Shown piece after piece: positions 18,803-28,800 of a stretch of DNA of 32,406 nt (positions are counted from its first letter, which is position 1; each line of letters starts with the position of its first letter). This DNA is from Halicephalobus mephisto (Eukaryota; Nematoda; Chromadorea; Rhabditida; Panagrolaimidae): NCBI GenBank assembly GCA_009193035.1, contig SWDT01000056.1, forward strand, positions 1-32,406, written 5' to 3'. The translations under genes were made by a program, and so were the position numbers. The notes under the pieces were generated by a model. The model ran no database searches, was not told the origin of the DNA, and worked only from the letters and a program-made list of their open reading frames with translations.

Positions 18803-19800
18803 ATGTCGAATAATAGTGTCGTTCCTGTACCTCAAGAGAACTCTTCTAATGTAAGTTTTTATATTAAAAAATTGCCAAATTTGGGACTTTAGGAAGAAGT
18901 TTTGGCGCAACTTCATCGACTGACGGCCGGGTTTTCTCAACAACAAGCCATCGCCTCTGGCGTCAACAGACTCTGCACGAGAGTGAAGGAACTCATCGAA
19001 GATGTGGAGAACGTCGAGAACCAACTCGAGGACGCGGAAGCGGAACTGATGGAATTGGCCGAAACCGTTCTGGAATTTTCTGACGCCGGACATTCCTTGG
19101 CTTTTTGTAAACTAGGAGGATTGGAATCGATCAAAAGTTGTCTTGTAAGTTTGTTCATCATTAATTCTGAAATAACAACGTTATCCACTCCAGGGCTATC
19201 CTTCGTACGCTGTGAAAGCGACCTACCTCGATGTTCTGGCAAATCTGGCCCAGAACAACGAAGAAGTTCAGAATTTCGTGTACGCTAATAGTGACTTTAC
19301 CGAGGACTTTATAAAAGCAGTCGTTGACGAGAATTTGGCGAGTGTGAGTCGACTAATTTTCGGATTTTTATAAATTTCACTTTTATCTGCAGATTTACCG
19401 AGCCAAACTGCTGCTAGCCATTTCTTCCCTTGTCAGAGGAAACCCCGAAGGACGAAAGAAGTTCTACGATCACGACGGTGTGAAAGCCCTGGAACAGACC
19501 TTTTCTAATTCTTTCTCATCTGGAGACACCCGAGTAACCTCTAAAGCAGCCATTGTAGCGTTCCACATTTACAGCGATTCCCTTGATACTGGAGAGTCCA
19601 GCAAAGTGTCTTCATTCCTGTCCGTCTTGAAGCAGATGAAGCAGCAACTGGCTTCGAAGTCGGACAAGTACAAAGAACCCTCGAGTACCTGCACGATATC
19701 TGAACTTCCCGGAGTTCCGTCGCCGTCTTTCAATTTCCTACTTTCCATCTTTTTCGGTGTTTTTCCACAATTTTCCCCGGGATATTTGTTTTTTCAATGA
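18803..19800 (+). CDS. HspBP1/Fes1-like Hsp70 nucleotide exchange factor
   Basis: Armadillo-type exchange factor that promotes ADP release from Hsp70. Exons 18803-18850, 18893-19144, 19194-19343 and 19393-19800 join cleanly in phase 0 through 42-49 nt introns (285 residues). Key blocks: AHSL-type DAGHSLAFCKLGGL, then VKATYLDVLANLAQNNEEVQNFV, then RAKLLLAISSLVRGNPEGRKKF and a GVKALEQTF repeat, in the order of HspBP1/Fes1/Sil1 proteins. There is no signal peptide, which favours the cytosolic HspBP1/Fes1 type over ER Sil1. The last 30 residues are hydrophobic and unlike the family, so the 3' end may be mis-framed or use another exon. Confidence 0.8.
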
Positions 19801-19956
19801 ATTAGTTTTTTAGATATTTGAATAAATTTTGAAAAGATTTTTGTAAAAAATTCAAAAGAACCTTTATTTGAGGAATTTTTACGATTTTTCGAGAACCGTA
19901 AATTTTCGGATTTTTGGGTTAACGGCGATTTTTGGTCATTTTGAACAAATTCAACG

Positions 19957-20703
19957 ATGAAAATCGTCGTTTTTGTAATTTTTTTATTTTTCATAATCGA
20001 AATAGAAGCTATCAGAAATGCCAACCAAAAACTAAAAATCTGCTGTGCTAGAGCCAAATCCGCGGATAAAGGATGTAAAAGAAAATTTTGTGATTTTAAT
20101 CATTTTTCTCAAGACCACGTGTTGACTTTTTTGAATACCTGCACCCCGAAAGGAAATACAGTAAGAGATATGTGGGATTGTGCTTCATCAAAAAAAGATC
20201 ACACTGAATGTTGTAAAAAAAAGTAAGTTTATTTTTGTAAAAATCATAATTTTCAATTAAAAAATTAATTTTTTTAGTTAAATCATAATTTTTAATTAAA
20301 AAAACATTTTTTAGTTAAATCGTAATTTTCAATAAAAAATTAATTTTTTTAGTTAAATCATAATTTTCAATTAAAAAAACATTTTTTTAGTTAAATCATA
20401 TAATTTTCAATAAAAAAAAATTAATTTTTTTCAGTTAAATCATAATTTTCAATTAAAAATTAATTTTTTTCCAAATCATAATTTTCAATTTAAAAAACAT
20501 TTTTTAGTTAAATCATGATTTTCGATAAAAAATTAATTTTTTTCAGTAGAGTGATTAAAACCTGCATGCCCTACTGCAAAGCCGACGAACCTCCACCGAC
20601 GGACTACCTGAAGCACCTGTTCTGTCTGCAAGCCTTCAACCCAATCAGGAACTGCTTCAAGGATTATCTGGAGAAAAATCCGAATATTTACGGAGATACT
20701 TGA
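19957..20703 (+). CDS. secreted DB-module protein
   Basis: Exons 19957-20222 and 20547-20703 join in frame (phase 2) across a 324-nt intron filled with short tandem repeats. The product has a signal peptide (MKIVVFVIFLFFIIEIEA) followed by one DB domain (Pfam DB), a nematode-enriched Cys-rich extracellular module. Visible: ICCARA, KFCDF, a central MWDCASSKKDHTECC block, KTCMPYC, and a final FCLQAF...NCF. All expected cysteines appear present. Function of single-DB secreted proteins is not known. Its stop codon lies 3 bases from that of the convergent galactosyltransferase gene. Confidence 0.85.
20228..20540. repeat. intronic tandem repeat, about 36-45 bp unit
   Basis: About eight copies of TTAAATCATAATTTTCAATTA followed by A- and T-runs fill the DB-gene intron. 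Many units end in a TTTTTTAG-like string resembling a splice acceptor. Confidence 0.8.
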
Positions 20704-20706
20704 ATT

Positions 20707-23700
20707 TTAATCTTTATCTAATCGAGTCGTTAATCCATGAATGAGTCTTATTTCCTGAGGCTTTAAATGATGAAATGAGATCAAATCTTTGTGATATACG
20801 TCGAAACCAGAAAACTCTAGTTTGTCGAAGAGCCATTGATCCGGGATCGTCCCGAAGAAATGCTCATCTGGCAAAAACGGCAAAAATCGCTGTTTGTTGT
20901 TCGGCGTCCTTGTGTCTTCTGGAGATATCCCAAGGTTCGAGAGACATCTAAAAAATTAAAATATTACATTATTCAAAAAAATGAAAATCTTATTTTATTC
21001 AAAAAAATTAAAATCTTATTTTATTCAAAAAAATTAAATATTACATTTTTCAAAAAAATTTAAATATTATATTATTAAAAAAAATTAAATATTACATTAT
21101 TTAAAAAAAATTAAATATTATTTTATTCGAAAAAATTAAAATTAAAAATTTTATGAATTTTAAAAATGTTTTATTTTTTCGAAATTTTATAGAATTTTGA
21201 ATGGCTTTTGAAGATACTTCGATCTCGGTTAGATGATGTTTTTTCACTCAAACTTAGGTAATTAAATCAAATTTTTAAAGATTATGTGGTGTTTCTGTCC
21301 CAACCGCCTATGTTCCAATTCTGAACCTAAAATTGAAAAAAGTCCTTACAATGACGTCATGAAATCCTAAATCCTGAATCTGAAGTCAGAATTAAAAGTT
21401 GATTTTTAGAATTCAGGATTCTGAGTTATGCAATACCTGTATCTGAAGCATTTACATCCGAATTTTTTGTTTTAATTCCAGAGTTCGAATTTTATAAAAA
21501 AAACAGTCATAATACTGTAATAAAACTTCTAAATTCTGAATCTAGAATCAGAATCAAAAATTGACTTTTAGAATCCAGGATTCTGGATTATATAACACTT
21601 ACATATCAGAGATGTATATCATAAAATTTTATGTTTCAATTCTAGACCTAAAACTGAAAAAAGTACTTACAATGACGTCATGAAACTCATAGATTCTGAA
21701 TCTAGAGTCAAAATTAGAAATTAACCTTCAGAACCCAGGATTCTAGAAGCTAACTTTGGATTTTAAGGATATTTCAAATTTTATATAAAAACTATTAAAA
21801 AATAAAAACTTATCTAATTTTAAAAATAATATGTAACATATATAAATTTATTTAAAGCAATTTTTCGTTTTTAATTTTTAAAATTGTGCAAATTGGAAAG
21901 TAAAAATTTGGAACAAAAACGTTCATCGCGATTTTAAAAAACGTGATATATGAATTTTCTGAACTAAAAAAACCAATATACGGTAGTCTGTCTTGGGGAG
22001 AACAAAAAATGTTTTTTCTATCTGCCCAACACCGTGATGAAAGTTCCCTAATCGGACAGTTACCGTATGCTTTATAGAAGGTTTTAAAAATCATACAAAA
22101 TCTCAAAAATTTCATAAAGATTTAAATTCCGGAATTTTCAAAGATTTTACTGGATTATGAAATCTACAGAATCCTAAATTTTGAAGATTTTATTTGAGGA
22201 ATTTTCAGAAGTTTTTACAAGATTCCGAAAGGCTTCAGAATCTTCCATGTGGTTCGGGGAAATGTAGAAGATTCTACAGAATTCTAAAAAGTTTAGAAAA
22301 TTCCAATTGGATTCTGAAAACTTCCAGAATCTTCTCTAGGATTCTAGAAATTTCCAGAATCTTTTATAGGATTCTGAAAATTTCCAGAATTTTCTCTAGG
22401 ATTCTAGAAACTTCCAGAATCTTTTATAATATTCTGAAAACTTCCAGAATCTTTTATAATATTCTAAAAATTTCCAGAATCTTTTATAATATTCTGAAAA
22501 TTTTCAGAATCTTTTATAATATTCTAGAAAATTTCGCAAATTTCTAGAGCTTTCTGTAAGATTCCAGAAAATTTGCAATTTCGAAAAACTTTGAAAAGCT
22601 TTAATTTGATTTTAAAAGTTTCCTTGAAATTTCACAAATTTTAAAAACTTCAATGAAATATTTTAAGAATTTTATATTTCTCGGAAAAGATTCTAAAATT
22701 TTTTTAGAAAACTTTAGAAAATTCAAAAACATTTTCAAAGATTTTTTAAACTTTAGGCAAGTTTAAAATCGAAATATTTTTTTTCTTTTTCTATCTATAT
22801 ATTTCCGACTAAAGTCAGGATTGGGTCCCTGTTTGATTTGGCTGTCGTCCTATCCTGGTTCTGAATCCCAGTGGACCGCTACTGTAGGCATTCTATGAGA
22901 ATGCGGCTCGTAGTTGGGGGAGGTCGTGGTTCGTTACGTCACTACCCTGAATTCCTCAACTCCCTGGGTTCGGGTGGATCTGCTAGTACCGGGAGTCGAA
23001 CTTGGGACCCTTTGTGTTTCCTGGGCCACAATCACCACCTTACAGTGCTTTTAAAATCGAAATATTAATAATTTAAAAAAAACCTGGATATCCCGAGATC
23101 TTCCCATTCGTGAAAAGGACAAAGTTCTGAATTGTTGAAGGCTCTGACCGCGAATTGCCTGATGGCCTCCCGGGAGAGGACGTAACCCCCGCCCCCGCTG
23201 ACGTAGCCCTTCGACTGAAGTTAAATTGATTAATTTTTAAATCCGAACCAGATCTCACAAATCTCCTCTTTAATCTGAAGCCAATGAGGTGAGGTTTATC
23301 CGGATTGAATTTTTTCAGAAATTTCTTTAATTTTTCGACGAAAAAATAAGACATCGTCGGATTTCAAGTACCAATCGAAATCGGAAGAGACATTGGAGAA
23401 GGAATAATGCAGAGCTAATCTGGATTTCCAAAAAAGTCTCGAGTAACTTTTGGGCAAATTCCGCAAAATAATTCATGACCCGGCAAATCTGGCAAGTCCT
23501 CGACAGAGTTACTGTAGATGTGGTAAGCATCACAGCCAGGCAGCCAGGTCTGGGTCAAGGCCGGGATTCTGGATCTGTGGAATTTCCGATCCGTCAAGAC
23601 AAAGCAAAAAAGTGATCCTGTACTCGGCTGGGATTTCGTCTCTTTCGTTTTTTCCACATTTAACAAAGCTTCTTCTCCATAGTTTCTATTTTAAAAAAAT

Positions 23701-24465
23701 TAATAATCATAATATTTAAAAATTTTTTAAATTTTAGAAAAATTCAAAAGTTTCTGTAAAATTTTTTGAAATTTCAAAAGCCTCTAGTGAATTCTAGAAG
23801 GTTTCTGAAAAATGTTCATGGAATTCTGGGGGATTTTAGAAGTTTATTTAAGATTTTCGAAGATTTCAGAAGTTTCCAGTGGGTTCTGGAAAACTTCTAA
23901 AAACTTTCTAGTAGATTCTAGAAGACTTCAGAAGTTCCCATAAGATTTTCGAGAATTTCAGAAGTCTCCAGTGGATTCTGGAAGACTTCAGAAGTCTCCA
24001 GTGGATTCTGGAGGACTTCGGAAGCCTTCAGTGGATTCTGGAAGACTTTTAAAAACTTTCTAGCATATTCCGGAAGACTTCGGAAGTTCTCATGAAATTT
24101 TCGAAGATTTCAGAAGCCTCCAGTGGATTCTGGAAGACTTTTGAAAACTTTCTAGTAGATTCCGGAAGACTTCAGAAGTTCCCATAAAATTTCCCAAGAT
24201 TTCAAAAGCCTCCAGTGGATTTTGAAATTTCTTAAAAACCCTCAAAATTTTAGAATCTAGATTTTAGAGAATTTCTAGATTTTTATATAATTTTATAATT
24301 TACGAAATTAGATAACTCAACTTACAGGTACAGGCCAGCCCAGTGGAAGTCCAACACTAGCTTCCAGAAGGTAAAAACACAGACAACAACGAAAACAGCG
24401 ACGATCCAAACATGGATGGGGTCCTGACGCGAAAATACTTTTCTGACTGGTATGTGTATCAACAT
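20707..24465 (-). CDS. C1GALT1-like beta-1,3-galactosyltransferase (GT31)
   Basis: Golgi type II enzyme of the core-1 O-glycan synthase family. Minus-strand exons: 24465-24326, 23685-23259, 23214-23084, 20947-20707; splice phases agree. Exon 1 gives a cytoplasmic tail and an anchor (VWIVAVFVVVCVFTFW). Exon 2 has the FCFVLTDRKFHRSRIPALTQTW block and the DWYLKSDD metal-binding DxD region. Exon 3 has SGGGGYVLSREA and the HEWEDLGIS (EDVG-type) motif. Exon 4 has GISPEDTRT, RFLPFLPDEHFF and a SFHHLKPQE segment. In exon 2 a base is missing near 23448-23454 (TTTTGGG) and a compensating change occurs near 23351-23360, so about 30 codons sit in another frame. Intron 3 is 2.1 kb of repeats and a SINE. 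Acceptor substrate is not predictable from sequence. Confidence 0.85.
20955..21130. repeat. AT-rich tandem repeat in galactosyltransferase intron 3
   Basis: About seven units of roughly 26 bp built on TTATTCAAAAAAATTAAAAT. Confidence 0.7.
21318..21760. repeat. three tandem copies of a 150-170 bp unit
   Basis: Units share (A/T)CCTAAAA(T/C)TGAAAAAAGT, ACTTACAATGACGTCATGAAA, AGATTCTGAATCT and CAGGATTCTGGA-type blocks. The palindrome TGACGTCA (CREB/AP-1-type site) occurs at about 21352 and 21672. Located in a galactosyltransferase intron. Confidence 0.65.
22140..22560. repeat. minisatellite with heat-shock-element cores
   Basis: About ten imperfect units of 28-30 bp: TTCCAGAATCTTTTATA followed by ATTCTGAAAAC. 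Several units contain perfect TTCnnGAAnnTTC strings; two contain four alternating repeats (around 22344-22361 and 22404-22421). The long plus-strand ORF here only reflects the repeat. Confidence 0.75.
22779..23049 (-). mobile_element. tRNA-derived SINE with 17-bp target duplication
   Basis: 271 bp flanked by an exact 17-bp duplication, TTTAAAATCGAAATATT (22762-22778 and 23050-23066). On the minus strand the head carries a pol III B-box-like string (AGTTCGACTCC, complement of 22992-23002) and an A-box-like GTGGCCCAGG (complement of about 23021-23030) at tRNA-like spacing. The 3' end runs into an A-rich tail of the GATAGAAAAAGAAAAAA type. These are the marks of LINE-driven retroposition. The body is GC-richer than its surroundings. 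Confidence 0.75.
23740..24240. repeat. minisatellite in galactosyltransferase intron 1
   Basis: About twelve imperfect units near 30-45 bp built on CCAGTGGATTCTGGAAGACTT and CAGAAGTTCCCATAAGATTT. Its GATTCTGGAAG core is shared with arrays at 22140 and 26170. Confidence 0.75.
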
Positions 24466-24769
24466 TCAGGAGAGATTTACCCGAAAAGTCAATTTCAAGA
24501 TCAAGTCCGAGGAAAATCCGGTCCTGGGAATTTTCATAACCGGAAAAACGAATTAGATTTTTCAGATAACAAAATTTAAATATTTCTTTTTCATTTCAAA
24601 TTTTTCAAATTTATTAAAATTAAAATTTTAAAAAAATAAAAAAATTTAAAAATTATACTATTGTAAAAATATAAATTTTATAGAATTATTTTGATTTTCT
24701 GAAGATTTTAGAATTTAAAAAAAAATATGAAAAAAGTGAACGAAAACAGAGTTAAATAAGTTAAAAATC
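24466..24769. other. AT-rich region upstream of the galactosyltransferase
   Basis: Non-coding, nothing recognised apart from A/T runs. Confidence 0.35.
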
Positions 24770-25115
24770 GCCAGTTTTTCAGTTTTTATTTTTGGTAAAA
24801 TTGGTAAAAGAGAGCGAGTGAGGACAGGAAGATTTGATTTCTGCACAAGTTGCCAGATTTGCCATTTTCGTTTCGAAAAACTTGGTAAAATTGATAAAAG
24901 AGAGCGAGTGAGGACAGGAAGATTTGGTTTTTTTACCGGTTACCATTTTTCATTTTTGGTAAAATTGATAAAAGAGAGCGAGTGAGGACAGAAAAATTTG
25001 ATTTTTTTTACCGGTTACCATTTTTCATTTTTGGTAAAATTAGTAAAAGAGAGCGAGTGAGGACAGTGAGAGCTGATTAGGCATCAATTGCCAGATTTTC
25101 CTTTCTTTACTTTCA
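24770..25115. repeat. four tandem copies of a 74-90 bp unit with GAGAGCGAGTGAG
   Basis: TAAAAGAGAGCGAGTGAGGACAG occurs at about 24807, 24897, 24971 and 25046, each followed by GATTTG/TTTTACCGGTTACCATTTTTC. A reverse-oriented half (TTTCACTCACTCTCGCGCGCG) closes the array near 25110. It lies between two divergent genes and resembles GAGA-type promoter sequence. Confidence 0.75.
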
Positions 25116-25159
25116 CTCACTCTCGCGCGCGAATTCAAAAATTAAAAAACAATTTTTTC

Positions 25160-25550
25160 AACACGAATTTTTAGGATCATTCTAAAAACGAATAACTTGA
25201 AAAATTTTTTTCTGCTTAACAAAGGAATTCGGAAATTTTTAAAAATAAAAATTTTATGGAATTTTTTAACATGAATTTTTGGAATTTTAAAATTATTTTA
25301 AAAACAAATAATTTGCAAAATTTTTGTGAAATTTTTAAAAATGAATTTTTAGAATTATTTAAAACAAATAATTTGCAAAATTTTTATGAACTTTTCTAAC
25401 ATGAATTTTTAGGATTATTTAAAAAAAAAATAATTTGCAAAATTTTTTAAAATAAATTTTTACAATTTTTAGAATTATTTAAAACAAATAATTTGCAAAA
25501 TTTTTATGAACTTTTCTAACATGAATTTTTAGGATCATCCTAAAAAACGA
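25160..25550. repeat. tandem repeat, about 60-65 bp unit
   Basis: Five to six copies containing AACATGAATTTTTAGGAT(T/C) and AAATAATTTGCAAAATTTTT. Confidence 0.75.
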
Positions 25551-25671
25551 GTTGTCTGATTTTCCTTTTTTCGTTTTTCTTCTTCAAAGCAGGACTTCAA
25601 AAACCCTTAAAAAATATCGTTTTTACGTAATTATAATCTTTATGAAAAAGTTGCGCAATAAGTTTTTTCTT

Positions 25672-25813
25672 TTATCTATAGTCCAAAGCAGTCGGGGATT
25701 TGCCAGTCAAAATCACGGTTAATTTGGCCAAACAAGTTTGCGCAATTGACCAGAACCCGTTTTTGCCTTGATCGATGACGGCTTGTGCGGTCACCGGTCC
25801 GAGTTTCGTCATT
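25672..25813 (-). CDS. possible small protein of 46 residues, unidentified
   Basis: Minus-strand frame from ATG 25813 to TAA 25672, with product beginning MTKLGPVTAQAVIDQGKNGF. The segment is much less AT-rich than its surroundings and looks coding, unlike its plus-strand readings. The frame is also open upstream to 25896, but that part lies antisense to the signal peptide of the Thr-rich gene. The two starts would be only 13 bases apart. No family recognised; it could be an exon rather than a whole gene. Confidence 0.35.
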
Positions 25814-25826
25814 TTCACTTTGAAGA

Positions 25827-28800
25827 ATGGCTTGGATTCTGGGACTTTTCGGATTATTAATCCTTTATCCTGTTGATGATCTCTCAAAAACGCCAAAATT
25901 CATCCAGAATTGCCGTTGGTGGAGCTGAAACAACATCGACATGAAATGGACCAACTCGAGCCCGATCTGGCCCAGACCATTTTCGACGGAGTCCAGAGAA
26001 ATCCCCTCGAGAGAACGACCACCATAAGACCCCCCAAAGCAGTCAGATCTTCCCAGCATCCGAGGTCTGGGATTTAGTTCACAAAAATATTCGAAATTGG
26101 TTTTTTTGGAAAATTGACCCGATGTAAATTTCCTGAACTTTCTGGAGTTTTTAAAATCCGAGATTAAACATATTGATTTTAGTTTTTTATTGGATTTTAA
26201 AGCTTCAGAAGTCTTTGTAGAATTCCAAAAGTCTTCAGAAATCCTGAAAGATTTTAGAAGTTTTCATTGAAATTTAGAAATTTTTAGAAGTCTTCATGAG
26301 ATTCTGTAAGGTTTCAGAAGTCTTCATAAGATTCTGGAAATTTTCAAAAGTCTTCACAAGATTCTGGAAGGTTTCAGGAATTTTCATAGAAATTTAGAAA
26401 TTTTTAGAAATCTTCATGAGATTCTGAAATTTTTCAGAAGTTTTCACAAGATTCTAAAAAATCTTAGAAGCTTTCATAGATGACTTCAGAAGTCCATAAA
26501 ATCCTGGAAAATCTCAAAAGTTTCCATAAAATGTTTTAAAATTACAGAAACTTTCACGAGATTCTGGAAGATTTTAAGTTTTCATAGGATTCTGGAAAGC
26601 TTCCAGAAGATTTTGGAAATTAACATGAGATTCTGGAGAACTTCAGAAGTTTACGTAAAATCTCCGCTAACTTTCAGAAAATTCCGAAGAATTTCCATCG
26701 AATTTTAGAATATTCTAAAAATTTCCAAAATTACGAAATTTCAAAAATCTTCATGGATTTCCAAAAATTTCAATTTTCTGCAGAATCCTGAAAATTAATT
26801 TCCGCATTTTAGGAAAAAGGGATTCTGAACCTTTCTCGGTCGTCAAACCGGCAGAAGTCCATATTCTTGATTTTTCGGAATCCGATCCGTTTTCTGAACC
26901 GGCCGAGGATTCTGTCGTGGAAAGTCAGCAAGAATACGACAACTTGAATGCAGACTTCGAAGAGGACCAAAAAGTCGAGCAGGCTCTGAACCAAACTTTC
27001 ATCATTGACGAATCCTTGAACCTCGGAAATCCATCTAACGAGACTGTCATCGACGAAACCGAAGCTACAGTAACCTCAGGTCCAGTCGATGCAGCCGTCA
27101 TTGGGACTACTGTAGTCCAGGAACAAACTACAGCATCCCCTGAATCAGGTACTTCTAAGATTATAGTAACCTCCAAATTAAGTACTTCTAAGATCACAGT
27201 AATCCCCGAATTAAGTACTTCTGAATTACAGTAATCCCTAAATTAGATACTTCTAAGATTACAGTAATCCCTGAATTAGGTACTTCTAAGATCACAGTAA
27301 CCCCTGAATTAGGTACTTCTGAAACTACAGTAATCCCCAAATTAAGTACTTCTAAGATTACAGTATCCTCTAAGTCTGGAATATCTTCTGAAATTATAGT
27401 AACCCCTAAATCGGAAACCCTCTTCAAAACCACAGTACTCCAAGAAGTTCCGACAACCACTCCAAAGTACAATTTCTCTCACAACAATAACTCTGCCACT
27501 GCTAATCTCGACAGGAAAATTCTGGCCTTCGAAATAGATTCTCACAACAAAAAAATTCTCCATCAGAAGATCCAACAATCTTCTACTGCATCCCCAAAGA
27601 CAGATATTGTTTTCGAAGAAGATCCCGGAGTTTCGAAAGCCCAAGAAGACGAGAAAAAACAACTTGTTCCACCAGGTCCGGCCCCGACCCCTCAGCCAGG
27701 TTTTCCTGCAGCGAAAGAAGTCAAAACTGTCCAAGAAAAATTGAGAGATTTCCAAAACGCAGAGATTTTCCCTCAAAACTCCGAACGAAGTTTGTTGGAC
27801 TCCTCCGTCGCGAAAAGGAGACATATCGTCTCCAACTATGTCTCGACTGGAAATCAGGTGGGTGGAATTTTATTTTTCCAAAAAATTTCAAAAAATGCTA
27901 GGAGCACTCGAGATTCCCAGGACGTCTCCGATCCAAGTACTAATCGAGCCCTACTATGCTTAACTTGCCAGATCGGACGGGATGGCGTGTGCTCACAGTG
28001 GTATGACCCCTAGCGAGAGTGGAAAAACTCCTCCGGCTGATATAGCGACTGGTCTTTTTCGACGCTTCTCTCTGTTTGTTCTCTGCAGCGCACGCACGGG
28101 CATGAAAGACGAACGCTATTGAACGAAGCAATTCTTAATAATTTCGTTTTATTGCGAAATTTCAGAGATTAAGCCGGAGACAAAGGGACAACGCGTTCAA
28201 AACAGTGGTTTTCGGCAGAGCGAAAAGAGCTTCGGAAATGGATTCGATGGAAGATGTCTCGGATCCTGCAATTTTGGAAGACGATTCAGTTGAAAAAAAT
28301 CAAAAAATCGAAAATCTGAAATTCAACGAAACTGCTCCCACAGAATCTCCTGAGCCTTCTCAGATTTCCGAAGGATCAACAAGGAACAGTTCTCCTCCCG
28401 AGGACGTCCCCGAGAGAAGAAAAATAATTTCAAACAGCCTCAAAAAAAATAGACATGTTATATCTAACAACATTGAATCGAAAGACGTCACAACTGCTCC
28501 AAAAGAAGATCTTACACTAACAACGACGGAAGCCACAGTATCCTCTACTACTACTACAGTACCTTCTACAACATCTACTGCTACTACTGTATCTTCTACT
28601 ATATCTACTGCTGCTACAGTACCTTCTACAACATCTACTGCTGCTACAGTACCCTCTACAACATCTGCTGCTGCTTCGAAACCGACTATTACTCTCCCTG
28701 AGTCTCGAGCGGAAAGACTTAAACTTCTGGATTCTGTTCCGCCCAGAAGAGGAAGAGTTCTAGGGTTGGTGAAGGTAACTCGTCCTCCTCACAATGAAGT

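Noticed and set aside
21970..22075. Hairpin with TACGGTA...TACCGTA arms as a microRNA-like precursor
   Set aside because: Arms are short and the loop is about 80 bases; no support for processing.
22194..22547. ORF with repeated SRIFYNILK-type units
   Set aside because: The unit is simply the translated minisatellite; no conserved protein features and no start context.
27342..27824. Minus-strand ORF of 160 residues
   Set aside because: Antisense of the repeat-rich exon of the Thr-rich gene; no family features.
27741..28013. ORF running through the intron and 5S region
   Set aside because: It reads past a good donor at 27858 into the 5S rRNA gene; an artefact of intron read-through.
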